Assembly: GCA_044371755.1 (NCBI GenBank)
Contig: JBILSZ010000017.1
Span: 1-37,528, forward strand
Reading direction: 5' to 3'
Length of the DNA: 37,528 nucleotides
Source: JAIXWP01 sp044371755
Lineage (GTDB): Bacteria > Bacteroidota > Bacteroidia > Flavobacteriales_D > Sanyastnellaceae
In this document: positions 18,399 to 26,519 of the stretch, one piece after another
Layout: the number at the start of each line of letters is the position of its first letter
How positions within the stretch are numbered: position 1 is the stretch's first letter
The notes under the pieces: model-generated
Told to the model about the DNA's origin: nothing
What the model saw: only the letters and a program-made list of their open reading frames with translations
The model's database searches: none
Translations under genes and position numbers: made by a program

Positions 18399-19430
18399 TT
18401 ATCCGAGTTTTCCGAATAGGTACATTCCTATTCCTGTCAAAAAGATATTTACAAGTGCCAATGGCAACAATACTTTCCATCCAAGATTCATGAGCTGGTC
18501 GTAGCGGAAGCGTGGAAGCGTCCAGCGAACCCACATGAATATAAATATGAATATGATGATTTTTGCAAAAAGAACGATGGTCTGAATGATTGCCAATGTA
18601 TTTCCTTCCAAGCCCAATTCATGTTGGAATGGAAAATTATAACCTCCGAAATACAACGTGGCTAAAACCGCAGAAGAGATAAACATATTGATGTATTCCG
18701 CGAAAAGGAACAATCCTAATTTCATTGAAGAATACTCCGTGTGAAAACCACCGACAAGTTCTGACTCTGATTCTGGTAGATCGAATGGTGCGCGGTTGCA
18801 CTCTGCAAATGCACATATCAAAAAGATAAGGAAGCCCAATGGTTGATACACGACATTAGCCCAACCTGCATCTTGTTGACGAGCAATTTCACCAATACTC
18901 AAAGTGCCTGTCCACATCACAAGAGCGATGAGTGCTAGACCCATGGCGATTTCGTAAGAGATCATTTGAGAGCTTGCACGCAACGCACCCATTAGTGAAT
19001 ATTTATTGTTGGATGCCCAGCCACCAATCATAATTCCGTAAACACCAATCGATACAACGCCTAACAAATACAAGAGACCAATATTGATATCCGTAATTTG
19101 AAGCGGGTAAACAGTGCCACCGATTTCGAGGCTGCTGCCCCATGGAATTACGACGCTCGTCATGCACGCGGTGAGCATGAAGAAACTCGGCGCTAAGATG
19201 AAGAGGAACTTGTTGGAGGCTCCAGGAATCATCTCTTCCTTCATAAACATTTTGATTCCATCAGCGATGGGCTGAAGCAAGCCGAATGGACCCGCTCTGT
19301 TGGGACCTACGCGGTCTTGCAACACAGCAGATAATTTACGCTCTCCCCATGTCATGTATGCTGCAATCCCTAGTGAGATTGCAAAAATCACAACACAAAG
19401 AATGATTTTGTAGATGAGTATTGGATCCAT
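18399..19430 (-). CDS. nuoH: NADH-quinone oxidoreductase subunit H
   Basis: This 343-residue membrane subunit forms much of the quinone-binding cavity. The conserved cytosolic loop after the first helix contains ERK (30-32) and GPNRAGPFGLLQPIADG (42-58). The signature loop AECNRAPFDLPESESELVGG lies at 209-228 and holds the acidic residues linked to the quinone site. It is translated tightly with its neighbours: 2 bases after nuoG and 1 base before nuoI. Confidence 0.95.
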   Translation of the reverse strand: MDPILIYKIILCVVIFAISLGIAAYMTWGERKLSAVLQDRVGPNRAGPFGLLQPIADGIKMFMKEEMIPGASNKFLFILAPSFFMLTACMTSVVIPWGSSLEIGGTVYPLQITDINIGLLYLLGVVSIGVYGIMIGGWASNNKYSLMGALRASSQMISYEIAMGLALIALVMWTGTLSIGEIARQQDAGWANVVYQPLGFLIFLICAFAECNRAPFDLPESESELVGGFHTEYSSMKLGLFLFAEYINMFISSAVLATLYFGGYNFPFQHELGLEGNTLAIIQTIVLFAKIIIFIFIFMWVRWTLPRFRYDQLMNLGWKVLLPLALVNIFLTGIGMYLFGKLG

Positions 19431-19432
19431 AA

Positions 19433-20455
19433 TTATTTGCCGTGAATATTATTGGGGTCGAGTGCACCTTGACCGAGTTTTACTTTTTCACCGTGGGGAA
19501 GCGCTTTTTTCTGGCGTTCGATATTTGCTTTCAAGATTCGCAAATTCTCATAGTGATTGGCAGAGATCACGCTGTGTCTTTCCACTTTAGTTGGTCCTTC
19601 GATCACCCAGTCAGAAGTTTTCTTATGATCGAAGCGACATGAATTACAAATCCAATCTTCTACTTCACCATATTTATCTTTTCTTCCTGTTACACGCAAT
19701 ACTTCTTCGCCCTTGTACCATAATCTCACCTTGCCGCTACACTTATCACAATCTCTGTGGGCATCTACTGGCTTGGTATACCACACACGGCTTTGGAAGC
19801 GGAATGTCTTATCAGTAAGTGCTCCCACCGGACATACATCAATCACGTTTCCACTGAAGTCGTTTTCAATAGCATTTTCAATGTAAGTCGAAATTTCAGC
19901 TACATCGCCGCGATTAATGACTCCGTGAACACGACCATCAGTAATTTGATCAGCTACTTTTACGCAGCGATAACAAAGGATACAGCGCGTCATGTGCAAC
20001 TGTACTTTATCTCCGATATCAATCTTTTCGAATTCACGGCGCTCAAACTCATAGCGAGTCTCCGCTTTGCCATGTTCGTATGCAAGGTCTTGAAGATGAC
20101 ATTCTCCCGCTTGGTCACACACTGGGCAATCCAATGGGTGATTGATTAATAGAAACTCTACCACACCAGCGCGCGCCTCGAGTACTTCGGGCGACGTGAT
20201 GTTGCGAACTACCATGCCATCCATCACAGTTGTGCGGCATGATGCCACGGGCTTTGGCATTGGACGTGGATCTTTGGCAGAACCTTGTTCTACTTTTACA
20301 ATACACGTGCGGCAATATCCTCCACTCGTTTTGAGTTTTGAATAATAACACATTGCTGGAGGAACGATGTCTCCTCCAATCATGCGTGCTGCCTGTAAAA
20401 TTGTAGTTCCATCCGGAACATCAATTGTAATATCGTCTATGGTAACTTTTGCCAT
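19433..20455 (-). CDS. nuoG: Short NADH-quinone oxidoreductase subunit G (Fe-S domain only)
   Basis: NuoG carries Fe-S clusters between NuoF and NuoI. Here it has only 340 residues against roughly 700-900 in most bacteria; the large molybdopterin-oxidoreductase-like domain is absent. Ligands for three clusters are intact: C36, C48, C51, C73 (N1b 2Fe-2S); H106, C110, C113, C119 (N5); and C158, C161, C164, C208 (N4). An extra set, C236, C239, C270 and C273, lies where other NuoG proteins carry N7. The short form is, to my knowledge, usual in Bacteroidota and is not a broken gene: nuoH starts two bases after its stop. The start is ATG at 20455, 9 bases after nuoF. Confidence 0.9.
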   Translation of the reverse strand: MAKVTIDDITIDVPDGTTILQAARMIGGDIVPPAMCYYSKLKTSGGYCRTCIVKVEQGSAKDPRPMPKPVASCRTTVMDGMVVRNITSPEVLEARAGVVEFLLINHPLDCPVCDQAGECHLQDLAYEHGKAETRYEFERREFEKIDIGDKVQLHMTRCILCYRCVKVADQITDGRVHGVINRGDVAEISTYIENAIENDFSGNVIDVCPVGALTDKTFRFQSRVWYTKPVDAHRDCDKCSGKVRLWYKGEEVLRVTGRKDKYGEVEDWICNSCRFDHKKTSDWVIEGPTKVERHSVISANHYENLRILKANIERQKKALPHGEKVKLGQGALDPNNIHGK

Positions 20456-20464
20456 GTTCTATGA

Positions 20465-21814
20465 TCAATAAGCAGGTTCTGGAATTCCTTTGGTTGAATA
20501 ATAGTGCTTCACGTCTTTGATGGAGTGCCCTTTGCGAATATATTCTTCAAATTCACTTCTGAAGTGACGAATGGCGCTTGCCACGGGCCAAGCAGCTGCA
20601 TCACCAAGAGGACAAATTGTTTTTCCTTCGATCTTGGCTTGGATATCCCAGAGCAAATCGATGTCGCTCATGGTGCCATCTCCGTCCAAAATTTTATGCA
20701 TTATTTTTTCCATCCATCCTGTTCCTTCACGACATGGGCTGCATTGACCGCAGCTTTCGTGGTGATAGAAGCGAGTGAATGTATATAGATTCTTCACCAC
20801 ACTGGCGGTTTCGTCCATTACTATGAATCCACCAGATCCAAGCATCGTACCTGACGCAAAGCCACCATCAGCAAGGCTTTCGTAAGACATCAAGCGAGGT
20901 TCGCCTGCTGCTGTTTTTAAAATTAAATCTGCAGGGAGAATCGGAACAGATGAACCTCCAGCAACTACCGCTTTCAATTTGCGGTCGTTGATGATTCCTC
21001 CGCAATATTCATCGCTGTAGATAAATTCTTCGACTGGCACACCAAGTTCAATTTCATAAACGCCTGGTTTTTTGATATGTCCAGATGCTGATATAAGTTT
21101 AGTACCTGTGCTTTTTCCTACGCCAATTGCGGCGTAAGCAGCTCCTCCTTGATTTACAATCGGCACAACTGCAGCGATGGTTTCTACGTTGTTTACAACA
21201 GTAGGACATCCGTAGAGACCAGCAATAGCGGGGAATGGAGGTTTGATACGTGGATTACCTCTTTTACCCTCAAGTGATTCGAGCAACGCCGTTTCTTCAC
21301 CACAGATATATGCACCAGCACCTACCTGCACGTAACAGTCGTGATCGAAACCAGAATTAAAGATATTTTTTCCAAGTAAGCCTTGCTCGTAAGCTTCTGC
21401 AATGGCCTTTTCGAGAATTTGCGCGACATAAAAATATTCACCGCGGATGTAGATGTATGAAGTGCGAGCGCCCAGAGCGTAACTCGCAGTTATCATTCCT
21501 TCGATCAAAAGATGAGGAAGCTTCTCCATCAAATAGCGGTCTTTGAATGTGCCAGGTTCTGACTCGTCGGCGTTGCACACTAGATAGCGCGGCACACCTT
21601 CAGGCTTTGCGAGGAAACTCCACTTCATTCCCGTGGGGAAACCTGCGCCACCGCGGCCTCTCAAGCCAGATACTTTTACCTCTTCTACCACAGCTTCCGG
21701 AGTCATGGTCTTTAGCGCCTTTTCAACGGAAGCATAGCCTCCTTTTTGACGGTAAACACTCAAGGTGTTGATACCGGGCACGTCAATATGTTCAAGTAAT
21801 AATTTCTTTCCCAT
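20465..21814 (-). CDS. nuoF: NADH-quinone oxidoreductase subunit F (NADH/FMN site)
   Basis: NuoF oxidises NADH with FMN and hands electrons to the N3 cluster. The FMN/NADH-binding glycine loop is LRGRGGAGFPTGMKW (51-65), followed by CNADESEPGTFKDR (80-93). The N3 ligands are C355, C358, C361 and C401. The open frame extends to 21904 inside nuoE, but the ATG at 21814 (MGKKLLL), one base after the nuoE stop, gives the normal length of 449 residues. All key residues are present, so this is a functional NADH dehydrogenase module and not an F420- or ferredoxin-dependent variant. Confidence 0.95.
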   Translation of the reverse strand: MGKKLLLEHIDVPGINTLSVYRQKGGYASVEKALKTMTPEAVVEEVKVSGLRGRGGAGFPTGMKWSFLAKPEGVPRYLVCNADESEPGTFKDRYLMEKLPHLLIEGMITASYALGARTSYIYIRGEYFYVAQILEKAIAEAYEQGLLGKNIFNSGFDHDCYVQVGAGAYICGEETALLESLEGKRGNPRIKPPFPAIAGLYGCPTVVNNVETIAAVVPIVNQGGAAYAAIGVGKSTGTKLISASGHIKKPGVYEIELGVPVEEFIYSDEYCGGIINDRKLKAVVAGGSSVPILPADLILKTAAGEPRLMSYESLADGGFASGTMLGSGGFIVMDETASVVKNLYTFTRFYHHESCGQCSPCREGTGWMEKIMHKILDGDGTMSDIDLLWDIQAKIEGKTICPLGDAAAWPVASAIRHFRSEFEEYIRKGHSIKDVKHYYSTKGIPEPAY

Positions 21815-21815
21815 C

Positions 21816-22343
21816 TTAACAATATCTGCTTCGTTTACCTTCTGCTTTCCATTGGTTGAGAAGCTCGTCCACTTTATCAAGCGTAAGATTCTCATGATAT
21901 TCATGTCCCACCTGCATCATCGGTGCAGTGCCGCATGAACCTAGACATTCTACTGTCTTTAATGTAAACTGCCCATCGGCTGTGGTCTCGCCTACATGGA
22001 TGTTCAGTTTTTTCTCGATATGACGCACCACATCTTCTGCTCCCATCAACCAGCACGAGCTTGTGCGACAGACTTCAATCAAACATTTACCTACTGGGTT
22101 GAGGTTGAACATCGAATAAAACGATGCTACTTCATATACTTCGATAGACTGAATATTGAGAATGGACGCTACATAATCCATTGTAGCAGGGCTGAGCCAT
22201 CCATCGAATTCAGCTTGAGCAATGTGAAGAATAGGAATCAATGCGGATTTCTCGCGTCCCTCAGGGTAACGCTTGATAATTCTCTGCACCGTCGCCATGG
22301 TCTCCTCGTTGAAACGAATCTCTCTTCTTTGATCGATTTCCAT
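21816..22343 (-). CDS. nuoE: NADH-quinone oxidoreductase subunit E (2Fe-2S)
   Basis: This 175-residue thioredoxin-fold subunit carries the N1a 2Fe-2S cluster next to the FMN of NuoF. The four ligands are visible: C92 and C97 in VCRTSSC, and C133 and C137 in ECLGSC. The N-terminal helical bundle is of normal length. The ATG is 18 bases after nuoD and its TAA stop is one base before the nuoF ATG. Confidence 0.94.
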   Translation of the reverse strand: MEIDQRREIRFNEETMATVQRIIKRYPEGREKSALIPILHIAQAEFDGWLSPATMDYVASILNIQSIEVYEVASFYSMFNLNPVGKCLIEVCRTSSCWLMGAEDVVRHIEKKLNIHVGETTADGQFTLKTVECLGSCGTAPMMQVGHEYHENLTLDKVDELLNQWKAEGKRSRYC

Positions 22344-22361
22344 TTTCTTTAAAAAAATTAT

Positions 22362-23555
22362 TTAAGCATCCAATTCGCCTGCAATCACATTCATACTACT
22401 CATAGTGAGAATAGCATCTGATAGCATACTGCCGCGAATCATTTCTGTGTATGCTTGATAGTAAATAAAGCAAGGTCTGCGCATGTGCAAACGATATGGA
22501 GTGCGGCCTCCATCGCTAATGAGATAGAATCCCAACTCGCCATTACCGCCTTCTACGCAATGATATACTTCACCCTTTGGAACATCCGTTTCTCCCATCA
22601 CGATCTTAAAGTGATAGATCAATGCTTCCATTTTTGAATAAACATCTTCTTTGGGAGGTAGATAGAAATCAGGAACCTCTGCATGGTAGTTTCCTTCTGG
22701 AAGGTTTTCCAAAGCCTGTTTGATAATCTTAAGGCTTTCACGCATTTCGTCCATACGCACCATGTAGCGATCGTATGTATCACCATTTTGACCAATTGGA
22801 ATTTTGAAATCAAAATCTTGATACGATGAATATGGATTCATTACACGAACATCATAATCCACACCAGCGGCTCTGAGGTTTGGTCCGCTGAAGCTATATT
22901 CCAAAGCTCGCTCTGCACTGATTGGTCCAGCTTTCACCGTACGATCTACGAAAATTCTATTTCTAGTCACGAGGCGATCAAACTCATCCAATCCGACAGG
23001 GAATTCTTTGATAAATGTTCTAATTTTTTCAATTACTTCTGGAGAAAAATCACGTTCCATACCGCCGATGCGTCCCATGTTGGTGGTAAGACGCGCCCCG
23101 CAAACGGCTTCGTAGATTTCATAAATCTTTTCTCTCCATTGGAACATATATAAAAATCCAGAAAGTGCTCCTGTATCTACTGCGATAACTGTATTACAAA
23201 TCACGTGATCCGCGATGCGCGCCAATTCCATAATGATCACGCGCATATACTGCGCTCTTTTTGGAACGTCGCAGTTGATCAATTTTTCCACCGTCATGTG
23301 CCATCCCATATTGTTGATAGGAGACGAACAATAGTTCATACGGTCGGTGAGTGTTGTGATTTGATTGTAAGGTCTGCGTTCGCCTAGCTTTTCGAAAGCT
23401 CGGTGAATGTAGCCGATGGTAGATTCAGCACTCATGATGATTTCACCATCCATCTGTAGGATGTTTTGGAAGATACCATGTGTCGCTGGGTGTGTAGGTC
23501 CCAGGTTGAGGGTGCTGTATTCTTTATTTTCTACGGAAGGCGTTGTTGTTTCCAA
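22362..23555 (-). CDS. nuoD: NADH-quinone oxidoreductase subunit D
   Basis: This 397-residue subunit forms the quinone-reducing pocket with NuoB and is related to the large subunit of [NiFe] hydrogenases, without the nickel ligands. The conserved N-terminal LNLGPTHPATHGIF (17-30), with the quinone-site histidines, and the C-terminal motif near SMNVIAGELD are intact. The start is TTG at 23553-23555. An in-frame TAA lies 21 bases upstream with no ATG or GTG between, and the next ATG would remove the essential histidines. NuoC is a separate gene, not fused as in E. coli. Confidence 0.93.
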   Translation of the reverse strand: METTTPSVENKEYSTLNLGPTHPATHGIFQNILQMDGEIIMSAESTIGYIHRAFEKLGERRPYNQITTLTDRMNYCSSPINNMGWHMTVEKLINCDVPKRAQYMRVIIMELARIADHVICNTVIAVDTGALSGFLYMFQWREKIYEIYEAVCGARLTTNMGRIGGMERDFSPEVIEKIRTFIKEFPVGLDEFDRLVTRNRIFVDRTVKAGPISAERALEYSFSGPNLRAAGVDYDVRVMNPYSSYQDFDFKIPIGQNGDTYDRYMVRMDEMRESLKIIKQALENLPEGNYHAEVPDFYLPPKEDVYSKMEALIYHFKIVMGETDVPKGEVYHCVEGGNGELGFYLISDGGRTPYRLHMRRPCFIYYQAYTEMIRGSMLSDAILTMSSMNVIAGELDA

Positions 23556-23573
23556 GGTCTTTTCTTTTAGAGA

Positions 23574-24068
23574 TTATCTTCCGAAATATTTATCTTCTTT
23601 GTCGTGACGGCTTGCATCTTCAAGCGGATATTCTTTTCTCAAAGGATGATAATTCATTTCATCCATGTTGAGAATGCGCTTGAGATTGGGGTGTCCTTTG
23701 AATTTGAAGCCATAAAAATCGAATGCCTCGCGTTCCATCCAGTTGGCAGCGGCCCATAGGTCGGTGATAGTTGGTATTTCAATGTCTTTTTCAGACATGA
23801 AAGTTTTGATGCGCACGCGCTCATTGCGTTCGAGGCTATGAAGCTGATACATCATCGCGAATTCTGCACCTACATTGGCAGGAAAGTGAATACCGCACAA
23901 GGTTGTGAGGTAGGTGAAACCTTCTGCTTTTAGGTAGGCGAGAATATCTTTGATTTGTGGCTTAGCTACGACCAACACCGGAAAGTCATAATCCATATGA
24001 CCTTCGATGAGAGCCTCGCCAAATTGGCTGCTAACTTTCTCTTTTAAACGCTCAAGTAGTTCGCTCAT
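23574..24068 (-). CDS. nuoC: NADH-quinone oxidoreductase subunit C
   Basis: This 164-residue hydrophilic subunit helps assemble the Q module of complex I and has no cofactor. The family signature is clear: REAFDFYGFKFKGHPNLKRIL (about 113-133) followed by HPLRKEYPLE. The ATG start is 13 bases after nuoB. Its TAA stop is the same in-frame stop that limits nuoD to a TTG start. Confidence 0.93.
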   Translation of the reverse strand: MSELLERLKEKVSSQFGEALIEGHMDYDFPVLVVAKPQIKDILAYLKAEGFTYLTTLCGIHFPANVGAEFAMMYQLHSLERNERVRIKTFMSEKDIEIPTITDLWAAANWMEREAFDFYGFKFKGHPNLKRILNMDEMNYHPLRKEYPLEDASRHDKEDKYFGR

Positions 24069-24081
24069 GCTGTTGCTTCAA

Positions 24082-24633
24082 TTATTCCATGCCATAGCTG
24101 GCAAGCATTTCTTTATATTCTTCTGTATCGCGACGTCGTGTGCTTTCGCTCTTGGCTAGTTCTTGAATTTTCAAAATACCATCGAGCACTTGTTCTGGTC
24201 TTGGGGGGCAGCCAGGAATGTAAACATCTACAGGGATGATACGGTCTATTCCTTGAAGAACGCTGTACGTATCAAAAATACCACCGCTGGAAGCGCAGGC
24301 ACCCATACACAAAACCCATTTTGGTTCTGCCATTTGCTCATATACCTGGCGAAGGATAGGCCCCATTTTCTTACTTATTGTACCCATTACCATAAGTAGA
24401 TCGGCCTGACGTGGCGAGAAGCTCAAACGCTCAGAACCAAAGCGAGCCAGATCATAGTGGGAAGCCATGGTAGCCATAAATTCAATACCGCAGCATGATG
24501 TTGCAAAGGGCAATGGCCACAAAGAATTAGCACGCGCTAGTCCTACAGCTTTGTCAAGGCTAGTTGCGAAAAACCCTTGTCCCTCAAGGCCTTCGGGCTG
24601 ATATTTTGGGTGTATGTCAATATTTCTTTCCAT
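24082..24633 (-). CDS. nuoB: NADH-quinone oxidoreductase subunit B (cluster N2)
   Basis: NuoB holds N2, the last Fe-S cluster before quinone. The unusual tandem-cysteine ligand set is complete: C47-C48 (SCCGIEFM), C113 (CMGACASSGG) and C142 (PGCPPRPE). At 183 residues it is of normal length with a short C-terminal extension. It follows nuoA after a 59-base gap, the longest spacing inside the operon. Confidence 0.95.
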   Translation of the reverse strand: MERNIDIHPKYQPEGLEGQGFFATSLDKAVGLARANSLWPLPFATSCCGIEFMATMASHYDLARFGSERLSFSPRQADLLMVMGTISKKMGPILRQVYEQMAEPKWVLCMGACASSGGIFDTYSVLQGIDRIIPVDVYIPGCPPRPEQVLDGILKIQELAKSESTRRRDTEEYKEMLASYGME

Positions 24634-24692
24634 GTGTTGTCGTTTTGAATCTTTGTCTCTTAGTCAACTGATAAACAACTTTGTTTGTTCGC

Positions 24693-25070
24693 TTACTTTT
24701 CCCAGTTCAATGCGCCGCGGCGGATGATGTAAACCAAGCCTACTATCATCAAGCCCATAAATGCAAACATCTCGAGAAGCCCGAATACACCGAGTTCTCT
24801 AAAATTTACGGCCCATGGGTACATGAATATGACCTCTACGTCGAAGAGAACGAAAAGGATTGCTACTAAAAAATATTTAATTGAAAAAGGGCTGCGTGCG
24901 TTACCTACCGATTCAATACCACATTCGAAAGCTTCTTGCTTTACTTTGGTTTTCCGCTTAGGACCGAGCCAATGCGAAAGAAACATAGTTGTAACTACAA
25001 AGCCAAGAGCTACGACAGCCATGACTAAAACGGGAACATAGTCCCACAAGTGAGAAGTTTGTGCTTCCAT
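24693..25070 (-). CDS. nuoA: NADH-quinone oxidoreductase subunit A
   Basis: This 125-residue membrane subunit has three helices. Its conserved cytosolic loop lies between helices 1 and 2, with the ECGIESVGNARSPFSIKYF motif (about residues 49-67) that lines the quinone channel. The start is ATG at 25070; the TTG at 25079 is less likely. It is the first gene of the nuo operon. No exact TAnnTTTG element was found in the 87 bases upstream, so the main promoter may be of another type or lie further upstream in sucAB. Confidence 0.93.
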   Translation of the reverse strand: MEAQTSHLWDYVPVLVMAVVALGFVVTTMFLSHWLGPKRKTKVKQEAFECGIESVGNARSPFSIKYFLVAILFVLFDVEVIFMYPWAVNFRELGVFGLLEMFAFMGLMIVGLVYIIRRGALNWEK

Positions 25071-25103
25071 CAGGTTCAATTCTTTTAAGGCGTTTGTCGG
25101 CGT

Positions 25104-25125
25104 AAAAATAAAAGCCCCGCGCTTT
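25104..25125 (-). terminator. Weak hairpin with T-run after sucB
   Basis: On the minus strand AAAGC-N5-GCTTT (25111-25125) is followed by a T-rich stretch (25104-25110). It lies between the sucB stop and the nuoA start. A 5-base stem with only two GC pairs is weak, so it may attenuate rather than end transcription. Confidence 0.35.
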
Positions 25126-25157
25126 CACGAGGAATTTAAATATGTAAAAACGTATAA

Positions 25158-26411
25158 TTAAAGGCCCAAAAGCACCTCTTCTGCAGTTTTGCCACCGAAG
25201 AGTAGTCTCTCAGGATGCTCTAGCATATCCTTCACTTTTACAAGGAAGCTCACACTTTCACGTCCGTCTATTATTCTATGGTCATAGCTCAATGCTACGT
25301 ACATAATCGGTCTAATTACCACTTGGCCATTTTCGGCCACTGGGCGCTCCACAATATTGTGCATCCCTAGGATGGCACTTTGAGGAGGGTTGATGATGGG
25401 GGTAGAAAGCATAGAGCCAAATACACCTCCATTGGTAATGGTAAAGGTGCCACCCTGCATATCATCTACGGTGATTTTTCCATCACGTGCTTTCTTTGCT
25501 AAATCACCAATATTCTTTTCAATTTGCGCCAATGTCAACATCTCGGCATTGCGCATCACGGGCACCATCAAACCTTTTGGCGTTGACACGGCCACACCTA
25601 TGTCGCAATAGTCGTGAAAAACAATTTCATTGCCCTCAATACGTGCATTTACGGCAGGAAATTGATGCAAGGCTTCGCATACTGCCTTTGTAAAGAATGA
25701 CATGAATCCAAGACCTACTTGATGCTTTTCTTTAAAAACATCTTTGTACTTCGCTCTCAAATCCATGATAGGCTTCATGTTGACCTCATTAAATGTGGTC
25801 AGCATAGCAGTAGTATTCTTTACAGAAACCAAGCGTTCAGCAACTTTCTTGCGAAGCATGGTCATTTTTTCACTGCGAATATCTCTTGAACCGCCCCATT
25901 GAGGTACGGCATTGGTATCGAATCCTTTGGCCATTGCAGCGATCACATCTCCTTTGGTGATGCGGCCAGAAGGGCCGCTGCCACTGATTTGTGCTGACTG
26001 AATGCCGTTTTCGCTCATTATTTTTGCGGCTGCCGGACTAGGATGTCCCGCAGGATATGGGCTTGGTTCTGTTGAAGCGCTTGCTGCAGCGGGTTTAGCG
26101 GCTGGCTTTTCAACCGCAGGAGCTGCTTCTGCCTTTGGAGCCGCTACTTGCGCTGCATTGGCTGGGGCTGCTGCATCCGTATCTATGATGCACACCACTT
26201 CACCTACTGCCACGGTGTCGCCTGCTGCTGCCTTGAGTGTGATGGTGCCAGAAGCCTCTGCTGGCAATTCAAGGGTCGCCTTGTCCGAATCTACTTCGGC
26301 TATAGTCTGTCCAGTGGTCACATAGTCACCATCTTTTACCAGCCATGTCGCGATTTGTACTTCGCTGATCGACTCGCCCGGACTGGGCACTTTCATATCA
26401 ATTTTTGGCAT
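25158..26411 (-). CDS. sucB: Dihydrolipoyllysine succinyltransferase (E2 of 2-oxoglutarate dehydrogenase)
   Basis: This E2 core enzyme transfers the succinyl group from lipoate to CoA in the TCA cycle. The 417 residues run in order: lipoyl domain with the modified lysine K44 in DSDKATLE; an Ala/Pro-rich hinge (about 80-120); the peripheral-subunit-binding domain (about 122-160, HPSPAAAKIM to ITKGDVIAA); and the catalytic domain ending with DHRIIDG (377-383), with active-site H378 and D382. The open frame starts at 26447, but the ATG at 26411 (MPKIDMKVPSPGES) matches the family start. It lies 108 bases after sucA. A pyruvate or branched-chain E2 is less likely given the sucA neighbour. Confidence 0.92.
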   Translation of the reverse strand: MPKIDMKVPSPGESISEVQIATWLVKDGDYVTTGQTIAEVDSDKATLELPAEASGTITLKAAAGDTVAVGEVVCIIDTDAAAPANAAQVAAPKAEAAPAVEKPAAKPAAASASTEPSPYPAGHPSPAAAKIMSENGIQSAQISGSGPSGRITKGDVIAAMAKGFDTNAVPQWGGSRDIRSEKMTMLRKKVAERLVSVKNTTAMLTTFNEVNMKPIMDLRAKYKDVFKEKHQVGLGFMSFFTKAVCEALHQFPAVNARIEGNEIVFHDYCDIGVAVSTPKGLMVPVMRNAEMLTLAQIEKNIGDLAKKARDGKITVDDMQGGTFTITNGGVFGSMLSTPIINPPQSAILGMHNIVERPVAENGQVVIRPIMYVALSYDHRIIDGRESVSFLVKVKDMLEHPERLLFGGKTAEEVLLGL

Positions 26412-26443
26412 GTAACACTCCGTTTTGTTTGACGCGCAAATCT

Positions 26444-26460
26444 GCATCGAAAATCGATGC
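26444..26460. other. Perfect hairpin GCATCGA-N3-TCGATGC in the sucA-sucB gap
   Basis: A 7-base perfect inverted repeat with a 3-base loop lies about 33 bases upstream of the sucB start. The minus-strand sequence after it is not T-rich, so it is not an intrinsic terminator. It could be a processing or stabilising stem-loop in the sucAB message, or a protein site. Confidence 0.45.
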
Positions 26461-26519
26461 CGTCGTCATTATTGTTTTGCTATTTATCGTTTTTCTTAAA
26501 CAACCCATTGTAGGTATCC

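Noticed and set aside
19431..19433. NuoG as a frameshifted or truncated pseudogene
   Set aside because: nuoH begins two bases after the nuoG stop and no remnant of the missing domain exists in any frame; all cluster ligands are intact.
21815..21904. Extended NuoF start inside nuoE
   Set aside because: The ATG at 21814 right after the nuoE stop gives the usual length; the extra 30 residues do not look like NuoF.
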